Assembly (NCBI GenBank): GCA_965223255.1 | Contig: CBDCWA010000002.1 | Coordinates: 434,001-498,000 of the forward strand | From: CBDCWA01 sp965223255 | GTDB lineage: Bacteria > Pseudomonadota > Alphaproteobacteria > Rhizobiales > Hyphomicrobiaceae | Direction: 5' to 3' | Length of the DNA stretch: 64,000 nt | Part shown: positions 17,269 to 25,920 of the stretch, one piece after another | How the letters are laid out: each line of letters opens with the position of its first letter | Numbering within the stretch: position 1 is the first letter of the stretch | Program-made: the position numbers and the translations under genes | The notes under the pieces: generated by a model | The model's database searches: none | Seen by the model: only the letters and a program-made list of their open reading frames with translations | Told to the model about the DNA's origin: nothing

Positions 17269-18138
17269 CTATAGTGGACGGCGGTAAGAGTTGACCCGCA
17301 CAATCCAGCCCTTTTGCCAGCGCTTACTAGCGGCGTTGTTGCGGATCCGTCTCAGCAAGACGAACCGGGCGGCATCCGCAAAGGCGTCAAGCGCGGTCGC
17401 GATATCGCGCGGTGAGCCCCGCATATTGACGAGCACATGCTTGAGGCCCCAGCCTTCCGCCTTGCCGGTCTTGGCGTTGATGAAAGTTTCCTTGGCACTG
17501 ATGCCTTCGCCTTTGAAGTTGACATAGTCGATCAACGGATAAAGATCCGGCGAACCCTTCACCACCCGAATGAATTGGGCTTTCGCCCGCCGGCGCGTTT
17601 TTGCATCAGGAATAGCTGCAAGCACTTTGGGCAAAGCCGCCTGCATGCGCACCACCATGTATTGTGTTTGCAGCCCGACAGTTGTGGTCAGGAAGCGGCG
17701 CAGCTCGACCATCCGCGGCGCATAAAAGTCCTTGAAAAATGCTTCTCGCGTGTGCCAAGGGCTCGGTGGGATGCGCGGTTTATCGAGCCAGGCCGGCAGC
17801 TTGGCGCCGCGCTGGCGCAAGAACCTCATCATGTTTGGAAAACTCTCGGAGAAGCGTGTGTCGAGATCTTTCGAAAACCAAATGAAGTGCCCGATGCCCA
17901 TAGAGGCAAATGCCTCTGTCTTGTTCCACGCGGTGATGGCTTCGGGCTTGCCGCCGGTCTCATTTCGCCAAACGCGATGGCCAACTTTCTTGGCAACCTC
18001 GGGAGACAATTTGAGAGACGGAAGTCCGACCGCTGTTGGTCTCGGCTGCGCTGCGACGAGAGGCATAGCCTGCAAGATGACCGCGAGCGACACCAGCGCC
18101 AACGACAAAACGCGGCGCTGCAACCAGTGAAATCGCAC
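17269..18138 (-). CDS. Secreted lysozyme-like protein of unknown function
   Basis: About 289 residues if started at GTG 18138, behind AAAGGA; a longer start at 18171 is possible. The N-terminus (RRVLSLALVSLAVILQAMPLVAAQ) is a signal peptide. The mature protein has VGHRVWRNETGGKPEAITAWN followed by EAFASMGIGHFIWF. The pairing of an early Glu with a downstream GIGH recalls phage T4-type lysozymes, so a muramidase-like fold acting on peptidoglycan in the periplasm is a reasonable guess, but the rest does not match a family I can name. It ends 3 bp or more from the symporter gene upstream (19666-18173) and is probably co-transcribed with it. Confidence 0.7.
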   Translation of the reverse strand: MRFHWLQRRVLSLALVSLAVILQAMPLVAAQPRPTAVGLPSLKLSPEVAKKVGHRVWRNETGGKPEAITAWNKTEAFASMGIGHFIWFSKDLDTRFSESFPNMMRFLRQRGAKLPAWLDKPRIPPSPWHTREAFFKDFYAPRMVELRRFLTTTVGLQTQYMVVRMQAALPKVLAAIPDAKTRRRAKAQFIRVVKGSPDLYPLIDYVNFKGEGISAKETFINAKTGKAEGWGLKHVLVNMRGSPRDIATALDAFADAARFVLLRRIRNNAASKRWQKGWIVRVNSYRRPL

Positions 18139-18172
18139 ATGAGTTCCTTTCATTATCACAGCTGATCCCATA

Positions 18173-19666
18173 CTAGTGGCGTTCTATGTCAACATTGCGT
18201 GAGCCTGGGCCGCCCAACATCCAGGAGAGCAACAGCGCAGCCGCAATCGTCCACACCGTTCCAATAATCACGGCAAAAGGCCATGGCACCAGCACGAACG
18301 TAAGGCCGCCGACACCAAGGCCCCATTGCGTGACCCACACCACCACCAATACGCTACTCATCACCGCAACCAGCCCGACCCAATCTATGGTATAGCGCTG
18401 AAAGAATACCGCCAGAAGAAATGCGCCGAGTAACCCACCATAAGTATAGCCCATGATCTTGAGGCCAAACCAAAGGATGGAGGGTTGATTGCCAAACCCA
18501 AGTGCAATCACGGCCAGGGCTACGGCAAAAACAACGACCAAAAGACGTGGTCCAAGCATTCGGGTATCCGGCGCCGTCTGGCGCGTCAGGCCAAGATCGT
18601 AGTATGCCGACGAAGCAAGCCCGCTGAGAGCTGAATCCAATGATGACATCGCCGCTGCAAATAATGCGACGACCAATGCGCCGCGCAGGCCTACCGGCAG
18701 CTCATGGCGAATGAAGTGGGGAAAGACATAATCATAGCGCCCGGCATTTATGAGATCCTGAACGGCGGTCTGAGGGAAGGCCTGATAAAATGCAAAGATG
18801 GCGGCACCGGCTGTCAGGAACAAAAACGTACTAATGAGATCAGCGGCCCCAGCCGTGATGACTGCAATCCGCGCTTGGCGCGGATTAGGGCAAGCGAGCG
18901 CGCGCTGAGCAATGTCCTGATCACAGGCACCGGTGGCCAAGCCAAGAACGATGGCAAACAGGTTCCCGGTCCAAAACGTCGTGGCATCATTGACGCCTAT
19001 ACGAAAATCGAAAATCTGAAACTTGTTGTGTACGGCGCCGACGTCAACCAGCTGTTGTAGGCCTCCGGGCAACTTGATCAACACAAACCCGATGGCAATT
19101 GCCGCTCCTGCTAGAAACAACACAAGCTGCAAGATGTCCGTCCATATGACAGCGCGCAATCCGCCACTCAACACATAAATGGCGGCAAGCCCGGCAATCA
19201 ATACGATTGCAAATCCAATCTCGATGTTGAAAAACACGGCCGCGGCAATGGCGCACCCGGCAAGTCTAACCGCGCTTGCCAGACATCGGCTGATGATGAA
19301 AACAATCGTGCCCCCAAAACGCGTCTTGGGGCCAATACGCAGACCTAGGTATTCATAGACCGTTGAGACACGGTGGCGGTAGAACTCTGGGATAAAGACG
19401 AGGGCGACAAGATAAGCAGCAATAAATGAGCCGATCCACAATTGCAGATAAGCGAAATTGCCGGCAATGGCGGCGCCCGGCACACCGATAAATGTCAGTG
19501 CGGAAAGTTTTGTCGCCCAGGTCGATGCCGCGACCGGCAACCACCTCTCTTGCCGCCCGGCGAGGAAATAATCGGCTTCGGTTGCAGCGCGCCCCCCGGA
19601 GCGCCATCCAAGGGCCAGCACCAGAGCCCCATAAATGGCGATGACGGTCCAGTCGAGAATGTCCAT
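18173..19666 (-). CDS. Sodium:solute symporter (SSS family)
   Basis: Membrane protein of about 497 residues when started at ATG 19666 (MDILDWTVIAIYGALVLALGW). An ATG at 19708 would add 14 residues before the first helix. The fold is that of SSS transporters, with about 13 helices. Characteristic segments are ADYFLAGRQERWLPVAASTWATKLSALTFIGVPG near residue 45 and AAAMSSLDSALSGLASSAYYDL near residue 335, which carries conserved Ser residues of the Na2 site. It takes up a solute with Na+; the substrate (sugar, proline, acid or other) cannot be read from sequence. No strong SD is visible. Confidence 0.88.
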   Translation of the reverse strand: MDILDWTVIAIYGALVLALGWRSGGRAATEADYFLAGRQERWLPVAASTWATKLSALTFIGVPGAAIAGNFAYLQLWIGSFIAAYLVALVFIPEFYRHRVSTVYEYLGLRIGPKTRFGGTIVFIISRCLASAVRLAGCAIAAAVFFNIEIGFAIVLIAGLAAIYVLSGGLRAVIWTDILQLVLFLAGAAIAIGFVLIKLPGGLQQLVDVGAVHNKFQIFDFRIGVNDATTFWTGNLFAIVLGLATGACDQDIAQRALACPNPRQARIAVITAGAADLISTFLFLTAGAAIFAFYQAFPQTAVQDLINAGRYDYVFPHFIRHELPVGLRGALVVALFAAAMSSLDSALSGLASSAYYDLGLTRQTAPDTRMLGPRLLVVVFAVALAVIALGFGNQPSILWFGLKIMGYTYGGLLGAFLLAVFFQRYTIDWVGLVAVMSSVLVVVWVTQWGLGVGGLTFVLVPWPFAVIIGTVWTIAAALLLSWMLGGPGSRNVDIERH

Positions 19667-19943
19667 AGGGCCCGGGTCAATTTGAGGATGGAGGCGGGCT
19701 GCCATCATATGGCAATGGTAGCGTGAAACAAGGCCACGATTATCGATTCAATGCCGCCTCAAGCTGGATCATGACTCCGGTTCCTGATTTAACATTAACG
19801 CCAATAAGACAACCTAACCGCAAAAGTAAATCCAAGCGGCTCACAACATCGCAGCTCATCACGATTGTGCGAGCTAAACGGGTCCAATCTTTAATCTCTC
19901 GGCTTTGTGCCTAAATATGGCAGCGGTTCCCCGGGGAGGAGCA

Positions 19944-19958
19944 ATGCTGGCGCTATGA
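19944..19958 (+). promoter_or_regulatory. Possible leader micro-ORF (MLAL) overlapping the antiporter start
   Basis: GGGGAGGAG is best spaced for ATG 19944, which opens a four-codon frame ATG CTG GCG CTA TGA. Its stop overlaps the ATG at 19955 that begins the antiporter. The layout would couple antiporter translation to the micro-ORF; the SD could also simply serve the second ATG at long spacing. Confidence 0.3.
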
Positions 19959-21238
19959 CATATTCAACAACGTTCGGACTGCTCATTATCGCCTTGTTCA
20001 CGGCGTTGTTCAGCATGATCGCAGAGCGCTTATCGCGGACGATCATCACCGCACCGATGGCGTTCCTGGGCATCGGCTATTTGATGTCGCAAACCGGCTT
20101 CATTGGTCAGACCGAGGCGGCAAGTGCGATCCATGTGGTTGCAGAAATCGCGCTCGTCCTGTTGTTGTTCCTGGATGCTGCTCAAATTGATCTCAAGGCG
20201 TTGCGGCGTCAGCACGTTTGGCCGGTGCGCATGCTCATATTGGGTCTGCCATTGGCAGTGGCGCTTGGTACACTTGTCGCTTGGCTGGTGTTGCCGTCCT
20301 GGCCACTTGTCGGTCTTGCCCTGGCGGCAGCAATTCTAGCGCCTACCGATGCGGCCCTCGGCCAGGCGGTGGTCACAAATGCTAGCGTTCCCGAACGCGC
20401 ACGCCGCGCGTTAACGGTAGAAAGCGGCCTTAACGACGGCATGGCCTTACCAATAATTTTGCTTTTTGCAGGCCTCACGGCAGAAACAATGGGCAGGTCG
20501 AACGCCGATTGGATCGTCTTTGCGATCAAGCAGCTGACGCTAGGGCCCATTGCAGGCGCAGCGATTGGCCTGATGGGCGGCTGCCTATTGTTGTTTGCCA
20601 GCCATCGCCACCTGACATCGGAAAAATTCGAAGGCATCGGTGCCATAGCGCTTGCCGGCAGCGCCTATTTGTTTGCGGACCAAATCGGTGGCAACGGTTT
20701 CATCGCCGCCTTTGCCGGCGGATTGTGCTTTGGCAATATCGTCCAGGGCAGATGCAAATACGTCTATGAGTTTACCGAAAGCGAAGGCCAACTTCTGACA
20801 TGGGCGGCGTTCGCACTCATCGGTCTCGCTTTGATGCCTCAAGCACTCAGCGCGCTCACCACAGAAATGCTGGTCTACATTCTGCTCAGCCTATTCGTGG
20901 TTCGTCCTGCCGCAATATGGCTGTCGCTCATTGGCACCGACGCATCACCGACCTCACGGGTGTTTTTCGGCTGGTTTGGCCCACGTGGTCTGGCAACCGC
21001 TTTGTTTGCCTTGCTGATTGTCCATAAGATAGATCATGGCCTCGCCGATCCAATTTTAGCGCTGGCCGTCAATGCTGTTTGGATTAGTGCGCTGCTTCAT
21101 GGCCTCAGCGCCGTGCCTGGTGCAGACTGGTATGCTAGGCGTGTTGCTGCGATGGGGACGTGTCCGGAATCCCAGCAAATCGAAAGCTCAGCCAAGCCGC
21201 TGGTGACAAAAAGTTTTGATCAGCAAAAAGCTACATGA
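19955..21238 (+). CDS. CPA1-type cation:proton antiporter
   Basis: 427-residue integral membrane protein of the monovalent cation:proton antiporter-1 family (NhaP/KefB-like), exchanging Na+ or K+ for H+ across the inner membrane. Core motifs include IALVLLLFLDAAQIDLKAL, the helix AAILAPTDAALGQAVVTN with the paired P-T-D, and ESGLNDGMALPIILLFAG, whose S/N-D is the ion-binding region. FFGWFGPRGLATALFALLI matches the conserved C-terminal helix. It has no cytosolic NAD- or nucleotide-binding tail. Only 11 bp separate it from the Rieske-glutamate synthase start, so they form one operon; why an ion antiporter belongs there is unclear. Confidence 0.87.
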   Translation: MTYSTTFGLLIIALFTALFSMIAERLSRTIITAPMAFLGIGYLMSQTGFIGQTEAASAIHVVAEIALVLLLFLDAAQIDLKALRRQHVWPVRMLILGLPLAVALGTLVAWLVLPSWPLVGLALAAAILAPTDAALGQAVVTNASVPERARRALTVESGLNDGMALPIILLFAGLTAETMGRSNADWIVFAIKQLTLGPIAGAAIGLMGGCLLLFASHRHLTSEKFEGIGAIALAGSAYLFADQIGGNGFIAAFAGGLCFGNIVQGRCKYVYEFTESEGQLLTWAAFALIGLALMPQALSALTTEMLVYILLSLFVVRPAAIWLSLIGTDASPTSRVFFGWFGPRGLATALFALLIVHKIDHGLADPILALAVNAVWISALLHGLSAVPGADWYARRVAAMGTCPESQQIESSAKPLVTKSFDQQKAT

Positions 21239-21249
21239 CGGGAGTTGTT

Positions 21250-22869
21250 ATGGATAAGACAGTTATTGCGCGCCTGGACCAGCTGAAGGATCGCGAACCC
21301 GCCCATGCCTTGGTTGGCGAGGTCGATCTTGCAATCGTCCGCTACGACGACAATATCGGCGTCTATTACGGACGATGTTTGCATCGTGGCGCGTTGATGT
21401 CGGATGGTTATGTGGACGGCGACAACCTGATTTGTGGCGTACATTATTGGGACTATCGCTTAGACACCGGTGTGTCGGAGTACAGCAACGACGAAGCGTT
21501 ACCAAAGTTTACGTCATGGCTCGAAGGTAACGATGTCTGCGTCGACCGGGCCGAAATTGATGCGTGGGCCAAAGATCATCCCCAACCCTTCAAGCGCGAT
21601 GATTATTTGGGTGTCTATGCCGATACATCTCATGGCACCCGTGAAGAGCCCTATAACGCGCTGATCCAGTCATACGCGCGTGATGGTCTGACCAAGACCG
21701 GCCATCACGGAAAGGTCGACGCAATGGGCGTACCGCGGGTCGATTTGCCGGATTGGGACGACATTCAGCTTTTGACGGCCCAACTCCATAAACTGCCGTT
21801 GTTGGATGAGGAGCGGGTCGGCACTGATGTCGTGATCGGACCCAACGCACAAAAGCCCCTGCGCCTCGAAATACCGCTGTTTGTCTCAGATATGAGCTTT
21901 GGTGCATTATCCGAGCCTGCCAAGTTGGCCTTGGCGATCGGCGCTGAGAAGGCCGGTACAGGTATTTGTTCTGGTGAAGGTGGCATGCTCGGCGAAGAGC
22001 AGGCGGCCAATTCGCGATATTTTTATGAGCTTGCTTCAGCCCGGTTCGGTTTTGCTTGGGACAAGCTTGCCGGCGTTCAGGCATTTCACTTCAAGGGTGG
22101 ACAAGGCGCCAAGACAGGAACGGGCGGCCATTTGCCGGGCAGCAAGGTTAAGGGCAAGATTGCACAGGTTCGAAGTCTCAATGAGGGCGAGGCCGCGATT
22201 TCGCCGTCGCGTTTTCCGGATTGGACCGACCTCTCTCAAATCCGCGCATTTGCCGATGAGGTTCGTAACAGGACCGGCGGCATTCCCATCGGCTATAAGC
22301 TCTCGGCACAACATATCGAGAAAGACATCGATGCCGCTCTCGAGGTTGGTGTTGATTACATCATATTGGATGGGCGCGGTGGCGGCACAGGTGCAGCACC
22401 GATCATCTTCCGTGACAACATTACAGTGCCAACGATACCGGCACTGGCCCGCGCGCGCCGGCATTTGGACGTCATTGGTCGCTCCGACGTAACGCTTGTG
22501 ATTACCGGCGGCTTGCGCAAACCGGCGGACTTCATCAAAGCCCTGGCGATGGGCGCCGATGCCATTGCCCTATCAAACGCCGCCATGCAGGCGATTGGCT
22601 GTATTGCAATGCGCGCCTGCCACACCAACAATTGTCCGGTCGGCATTGCAACCCAAAAGCCGCATCTGGTGAACCGGCTGGTGGTGGAAAAGTCCGCTGC
22701 TCAATTGACGAATTTTTTCAAGGCCTCTGTCGAGCTGATGAGCGTAATGGCGCGGGCCTGCGGCCACGATCACTTATCCAAGTTTTCGCTTGAGGATCTG
22801 ACGACATGGAAAAAAGAGATGGCCGATTTATCTGGCGTCGCTTATGGCGGTCTCCAGCCGCACCCTTAA
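21250..22869 (+). CDS. Rieske-fused glutamate synthase-type FMN/Fe-S enzyme
   Basis: Two-domain protein of about 539 residues. The N-terminal 100 residues are a Rieske ferredoxin: C-L-H (about residue 43), 16 residues, then CGVHYW. From about 145 onward it is the FMN-binding glutamate synthase domain, without a glutaminase domain. Landmarks are FVSDMSFGALSEPAKLALA, CSGEGGMLGEEQ, FKGGQGAKTGTGGHLPG, DGRGGGTGAAP and the cluster motif CIAMRACHTNNCP (C-x5-C-x4-C, [3Fe-4S] as in GltB). It likely reduces an imine, or oxidises an amino acid, with electrons passing through the Rieske centre. ATG 21250 is preceded by GGGAG. It is followed by a second Rieske-fused enzyme. The substrate is unknown. Confidence 0.88.
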   Translation: MDKTVIARLDQLKDREPAHALVGEVDLAIVRYDDNIGVYYGRCLHRGALMSDGYVDGDNLICGVHYWDYRLDTGVSEYSNDEALPKFTSWLEGNDVCVDRAEIDAWAKDHPQPFKRDDYLGVYADTSHGTREEPYNALIQSYARDGLTKTGHHGKVDAMGVPRVDLPDWDDIQLLTAQLHKLPLLDEERVGTDVVIGPNAQKPLRLEIPLFVSDMSFGALSEPAKLALAIGAEKAGTGICSGEGGMLGEEQAANSRYFYELASARFGFAWDKLAGVQAFHFKGGQGAKTGTGGHLPGSKVKGKIAQVRSLNEGEAAISPSRFPDWTDLSQIRAFADEVRNRTGGIPIGYKLSAQHIEKDIDAALEVGVDYIILDGRGGGTGAAPIIFRDNITVPTIPALARARRHLDVIGRSDVTLVITGGLRKPADFIKALAMGADAIALSNAAMQAIGCIAMRACHTNNCPVGIATQKPHLVNRLVVEKSAAQLTNFFKASVELMSVMARACGHDHLSKFSLEDLTTWKKEMADLSGVAYGGLQPHP

Positions 22870-22919
22870 ACAGCGGAACGAAACATGACGACAGCGCTGA
22901 ACGTGCAAGGAATAAGTAA

Positions 22920-24896
22920 ATGAGCGATCAAGACTTGGAATGGATCAATGTCGCCAGTGTGGACGATCTACCGGAAGGGCGGGTTAAATCGGTCACTGCA
23001 CGCAATGTCTCGATCTGCCTGTCGCATTTTGACGGACAATGGGCCGCCATGGATAATCATTGTCCGCACCAAGGCGGTCCGCTGGGCGAGGGTTCGATTG
23101 AAACCGGCGTCGACGGAAAATGCTGGATCAGGTGTCCATGGCATGGCTGGGATTTCGATCCCCTGACCGGCGCCCCTCCTGGCGGTCATGAAGATACCGG
23201 CCAGACGCTCTATCCGGTCGAGGTTCGTGATGGGCAGGTGTTCGTCGGATTAAAACCTGAGCCAACACGCGCGCACACAGTAACCGACGTTATGGCCGAG
23301 ACCATGATCAACTGGGGGATCAAGCGTGTGTTTGGCATGGTTGGTCACTCGAACCTTGGGCTGGCCGATGCCATCCGCCTGCGCGTCGAGGATGGTGCGT
23401 TGCGTTATATCGGCATTCGCCATGAAGGAGCAGCCGCATTTGCCGCGTCCGCCTACGGCAAACTTACTGGCAAGCCGGCAGCCTGCCTGACGATTGCAGG
23501 TCCGGGCGCAACAAATCTTTTGACTGGCATGTGGGATGCGAAAGTCGATCGCGCGCCGGTATTGGCATTGACCGGCCAGGTGCAGACCCAAGTCTTCGGC
23601 CCCGGCGCCTTCCAGGACATCGACCTGAAGGCGGCATTCGCCGGTGTAACGCGCTTTTCCCAACCAGTCCTGTCGACGTCCAATCATGCAGAGCTCATGA
23701 CACTGGCCTGCAAAACGGCGATGGTCGAGCGCGATGTTGCACACTTGATCTTTCCCGACGACGTGCAGACGCTGGCGAGCGACGCCAAGGCCGGTGATCC
23801 CACCGGGCGGATTTCGGGCGCCGCGATTGTTCCGTCGGCAGACGACATCAGCCAGGCGCTCGAGCGGATAAACACAGCACGCCGCCCGATAATCATTATG
23901 GGCCACGGCGCAGTCGACGCGCGTGAGAGCGTGATCGCGCTTGCCGAAAACATGGGTTCGCCCGTCATGACAACATTCAAGGGCAAAGGCCTGATCCCCG
24001 ACAGTCATGCCAACGCTGCAGGCGTTTTGGGCCGTTCCGGTACGCCAATTGCCAGTTGGTTTATGAATGAGGCTGATCTGATAATTGCCCTCGGCGCCTC
24101 GTTTGCCAATCACACTGGCATCGAACCTTCAAAACCAATCATTCAGGTTGACTTTGAACGCATGCAACTCGGCAAGTTCCATCCGGTTGCGCTACCGATA
24201 TGGGGCGAGGTCGGGGCCTTCTGCAATGCGATTACATCTGGCATCAAGACGGTCGATGGTGCCCCCGATCAGTTGGCTGAATTGCGCCAGCGCTGGCAGA
24301 TTTGGCGTGAGGAAAAATCAACCAGGCTCGCGGAAGACAATGGCCAGGGGATTCATTCTGCCGCCGTTTTCGCGGCCTTGAGCGAAGTTTGCCCTGCAGA
24401 TGCGATCATCGCCGTCGACGTCGGCAACAACACCTATTCATTCGGACGTTACTTCGAGACCAAAGGCCAGCGCGTATTGATGTCCGGATATTTGGGCTCA
24501 ATCGGATTCGGATTGCCTGCCGCCATCGGTGCTTGGGCCGCAACCCAGGATCATGGCGACTATCGAGGCCGAAAGGTCATTTCAATTTCCGGCGATGGCG
24601 GTTTCGGTCAATACGCAATGGACTTCACCACCGCCGTAAAGTACGGCATGAATATCACCCATGTGCTGCTTAACAACGGCGAACTTGGCAAGATTTCCAA
24701 GGAGCAACGCGCCGGCGAATGGCCGGTATGGGAAACCAGTCTCCATAACCCGTCCTTTGCCGAATTCGCCAAACTGTGTGGAGGCCACGGCCGCCGTGTC
24801 GAGGCCACCGAAGACTTGGGCGAGGCTTTGCGTGAGGCACTGGCGGCACAAGGGCCGTCGCTCGTCGAAATCATGACGGATGCGGAACTTGTCTGA
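22920..24896 (+). CDS. Rieske-fused thiamine diphosphate-dependent enzyme
   Basis: 658 residues. Residues 1-115 are a Rieske domain (CPHQGGPLGEG at about 48, then CPWHGWDF at about 72). From about residue 120 it is a ThDP enzyme of the acetolactate synthase/decarboxylase class. The Pyr domain carries the catalytic Glu in IGIRHEGAAAFAASAYG and GPGATNLLTGMWDA. A central domain follows (IIIMGHGAVDARESV). The PP domain has SGDGGFGQYAMDF, then HVLLNNGELGKI, the Mg/ThDP motif G-D-G...N-N. Loss or transfer of a 2-carbon or acyl unit from a 2-oxo acid is expected. AAGGAATAAGTAA precedes the ATG. A Rieske cluster on a ThDP enzyme is unusual and hints at oxidative chemistry. Confidence 0.88.
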   Translation: MSDQDLEWINVASVDDLPEGRVKSVTARNVSICLSHFDGQWAAMDNHCPHQGGPLGEGSIETGVDGKCWIRCPWHGWDFDPLTGAPPGGHEDTGQTLYPVEVRDGQVFVGLKPEPTRAHTVTDVMAETMINWGIKRVFGMVGHSNLGLADAIRLRVEDGALRYIGIRHEGAAAFAASAYGKLTGKPAACLTIAGPGATNLLTGMWDAKVDRAPVLALTGQVQTQVFGPGAFQDIDLKAAFAGVTRFSQPVLSTSNHAELMTLACKTAMVERDVAHLIFPDDVQTLASDAKAGDPTGRISGAAIVPSADDISQALERINTARRPIIIMGHGAVDARESVIALAENMGSPVMTTFKGKGLIPDSHANAAGVLGRSGTPIASWFMNEADLIIALGASFANHTGIEPSKPIIQVDFERMQLGKFHPVALPIWGEVGAFCNAITSGIKTVDGAPDQLAELRQRWQIWREEKSTRLAEDNGQGIHSAAVFAALSEVCPADAIIAVDVGNNTYSFGRYFETKGQRVLMSGYLGSIGFGLPAAIGAWAATQDHGDYRGRKVISISGDGGFGQYAMDFTTAVKYGMNITHVLLNNGELGKISKEQRAGEWPVWETSLHNPSFAEFAKLCGGHGRRVEATEDLGEALREALAAQGPSLVEIMTDAELV

Positions 24897-24946
24897 TCAT
24901 ATCGGGAGAGACGCGATTAATCGCCGACCCCAAAGGAGATGTAATC

Positions 24947-25798
24947 ATGCGTGGTCTTGAAGAGCTCCGCACCGTGCCACCGAAACAGTTGGGGCCTGCA
25001 AACGCGATGGCGCATCGCGCTGTACAACTCGCAACGCGAGCCGCGCGAGCCAACATTGCAGAGGCGCCCGACGATAGTCATTCAAGCCTGGCTTGGGAGC
25101 CGGCGAGCAGAAGTTTTTCATCGCAACCGATCGTGTCACCGACGGGCACAATCAAAGTAATGGTGTCTCTAGCGCCGTTCGAATTATCGATCGATCGCGA
25201 TCACCAATCCGATGATAGATTGCCCCTTGATCAAGTCAGCGAAGCCGATGCCCTGGTGTGGCTCGACAAAGGTCTTGCAGCCAGCGGGCTATCGCCAGCA
25301 GGAGGGATCAAAAGTCCCTACGACTTGCCGGCTGCCGCCGCTGCCATTTCGACTTATAGCGAAGCCGGACATGAGACCGGCCTCAAGACGCTCGCGGCCT
25401 GGTACGATCTCGCACATCAGCTCCTGACGCGATTTGCAGATCGTGAAAAGGCAATTGTTCCGGGACCAAGCCCCGTGCGGTGTTGGCCACACCACTTTGA
25501 TATTGCCACCTATGTCAGCCTTGAAGCCGGCGATCCCGAACATGCGCGCGGTGTCGGCATCGGCATGTCGCCGGGGGACGAGAGTTATGATGAGCCATAT
25601 TTCTACATCAACCCGTGGCCTTATCCCGATCCCAAAACATTACCTTTGCCACCATCGCCTGGTCACTGGCACACCCAAGGCTTTACCGGCGCCATTGCCA
25701 CCGCCACGGAGTGTCTTTCTCAGTGCCAGTCGGAAGGCGATATTTTCACATTTATTGAAGAGGCATTTGCGATTGCCCGCCAGTTGTCGACGAAGTGA
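24947..25798 (+). CDS. Conserved-looking protein of unknown function in the double-Rieske operon
   Basis: 283 residues, soluble, no signal peptide. I do not recognise a family with certainty. The C-terminal half carries strongly patterned segments that look catalytic or ligand-binding: RCWPHHFDIATYVSLEAG, GVGIGMSPGDESYDEPYFYINPWPYP and LPPSPGHWHTQGFTGAIATATE. The paired His of WPHHFD and the His of GHWHTQGF could bind a metal. The first 60 residues are low in structure-like pattern, while residues 75-180 appear helical (LPAAAAAISTYSEAGHETGLK). ATG 24947 has a strong AGGAG. It lies 50 bp after the ThDP gene and ends the operon, so it probably serves the same pathway. Confidence 0.75.
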   Translation: MRGLEELRTVPPKQLGPANAMAHRAVQLATRAARANIAEAPDDSHSSLAWEPASRSFSSQPIVSPTGTIKVMVSLAPFELSIDRDHQSDDRLPLDQVSEADALVWLDKGLAASGLSPAGGIKSPYDLPAAAAAISTYSEAGHETGLKTLAAWYDLAHQLLTRFADREKAIVPGPSPVRCWPHHFDIATYVSLEAGDPEHARGVGIGMSPGDESYDEPYFYINPWPYPDPKTLPLPPSPGHWHTQGFTGAIATATECLSQCQSEGDIFTFIEEAFAIARQLSTK

Positions 25799-25879
25799 TT
25801 GCGGGCTGCATGTGAGCGGCGGGCCGAAGGGAAAAAGTGCCGACCCGCCCACGCGCTGGCAATTGAGGATATTGAGTAC

Positions 25880-25908
25880 GGGGAACCGCAACCGGAGAGC
25901 GGTTCCCC
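25880..25908. terminator. Strong hairpin between convergent genes
   Basis: GGGGAACCGC, a 9-nt loop, then GCGGTTCCCC form a perfect 10-bp stem. It lies between the end of the double-Rieske operon (25798) and the convergent peptidoglycan-binding gene (ends 25921). The plus-strand continuation is AAAATATT, without a clean T-run, so it is probably a bidirectional transcription stop of imperfect type. Confidence 0.55.
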
Positions 25909-25920
25909 AAAATATTCTGA

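Noticed and set aside
23250..24113. Long minus-strand open frame of 287 codons
   Set aside because: It lies entirely under the ThDP enzyme gene and has no protein-like motifs; it is an antisense shadow.
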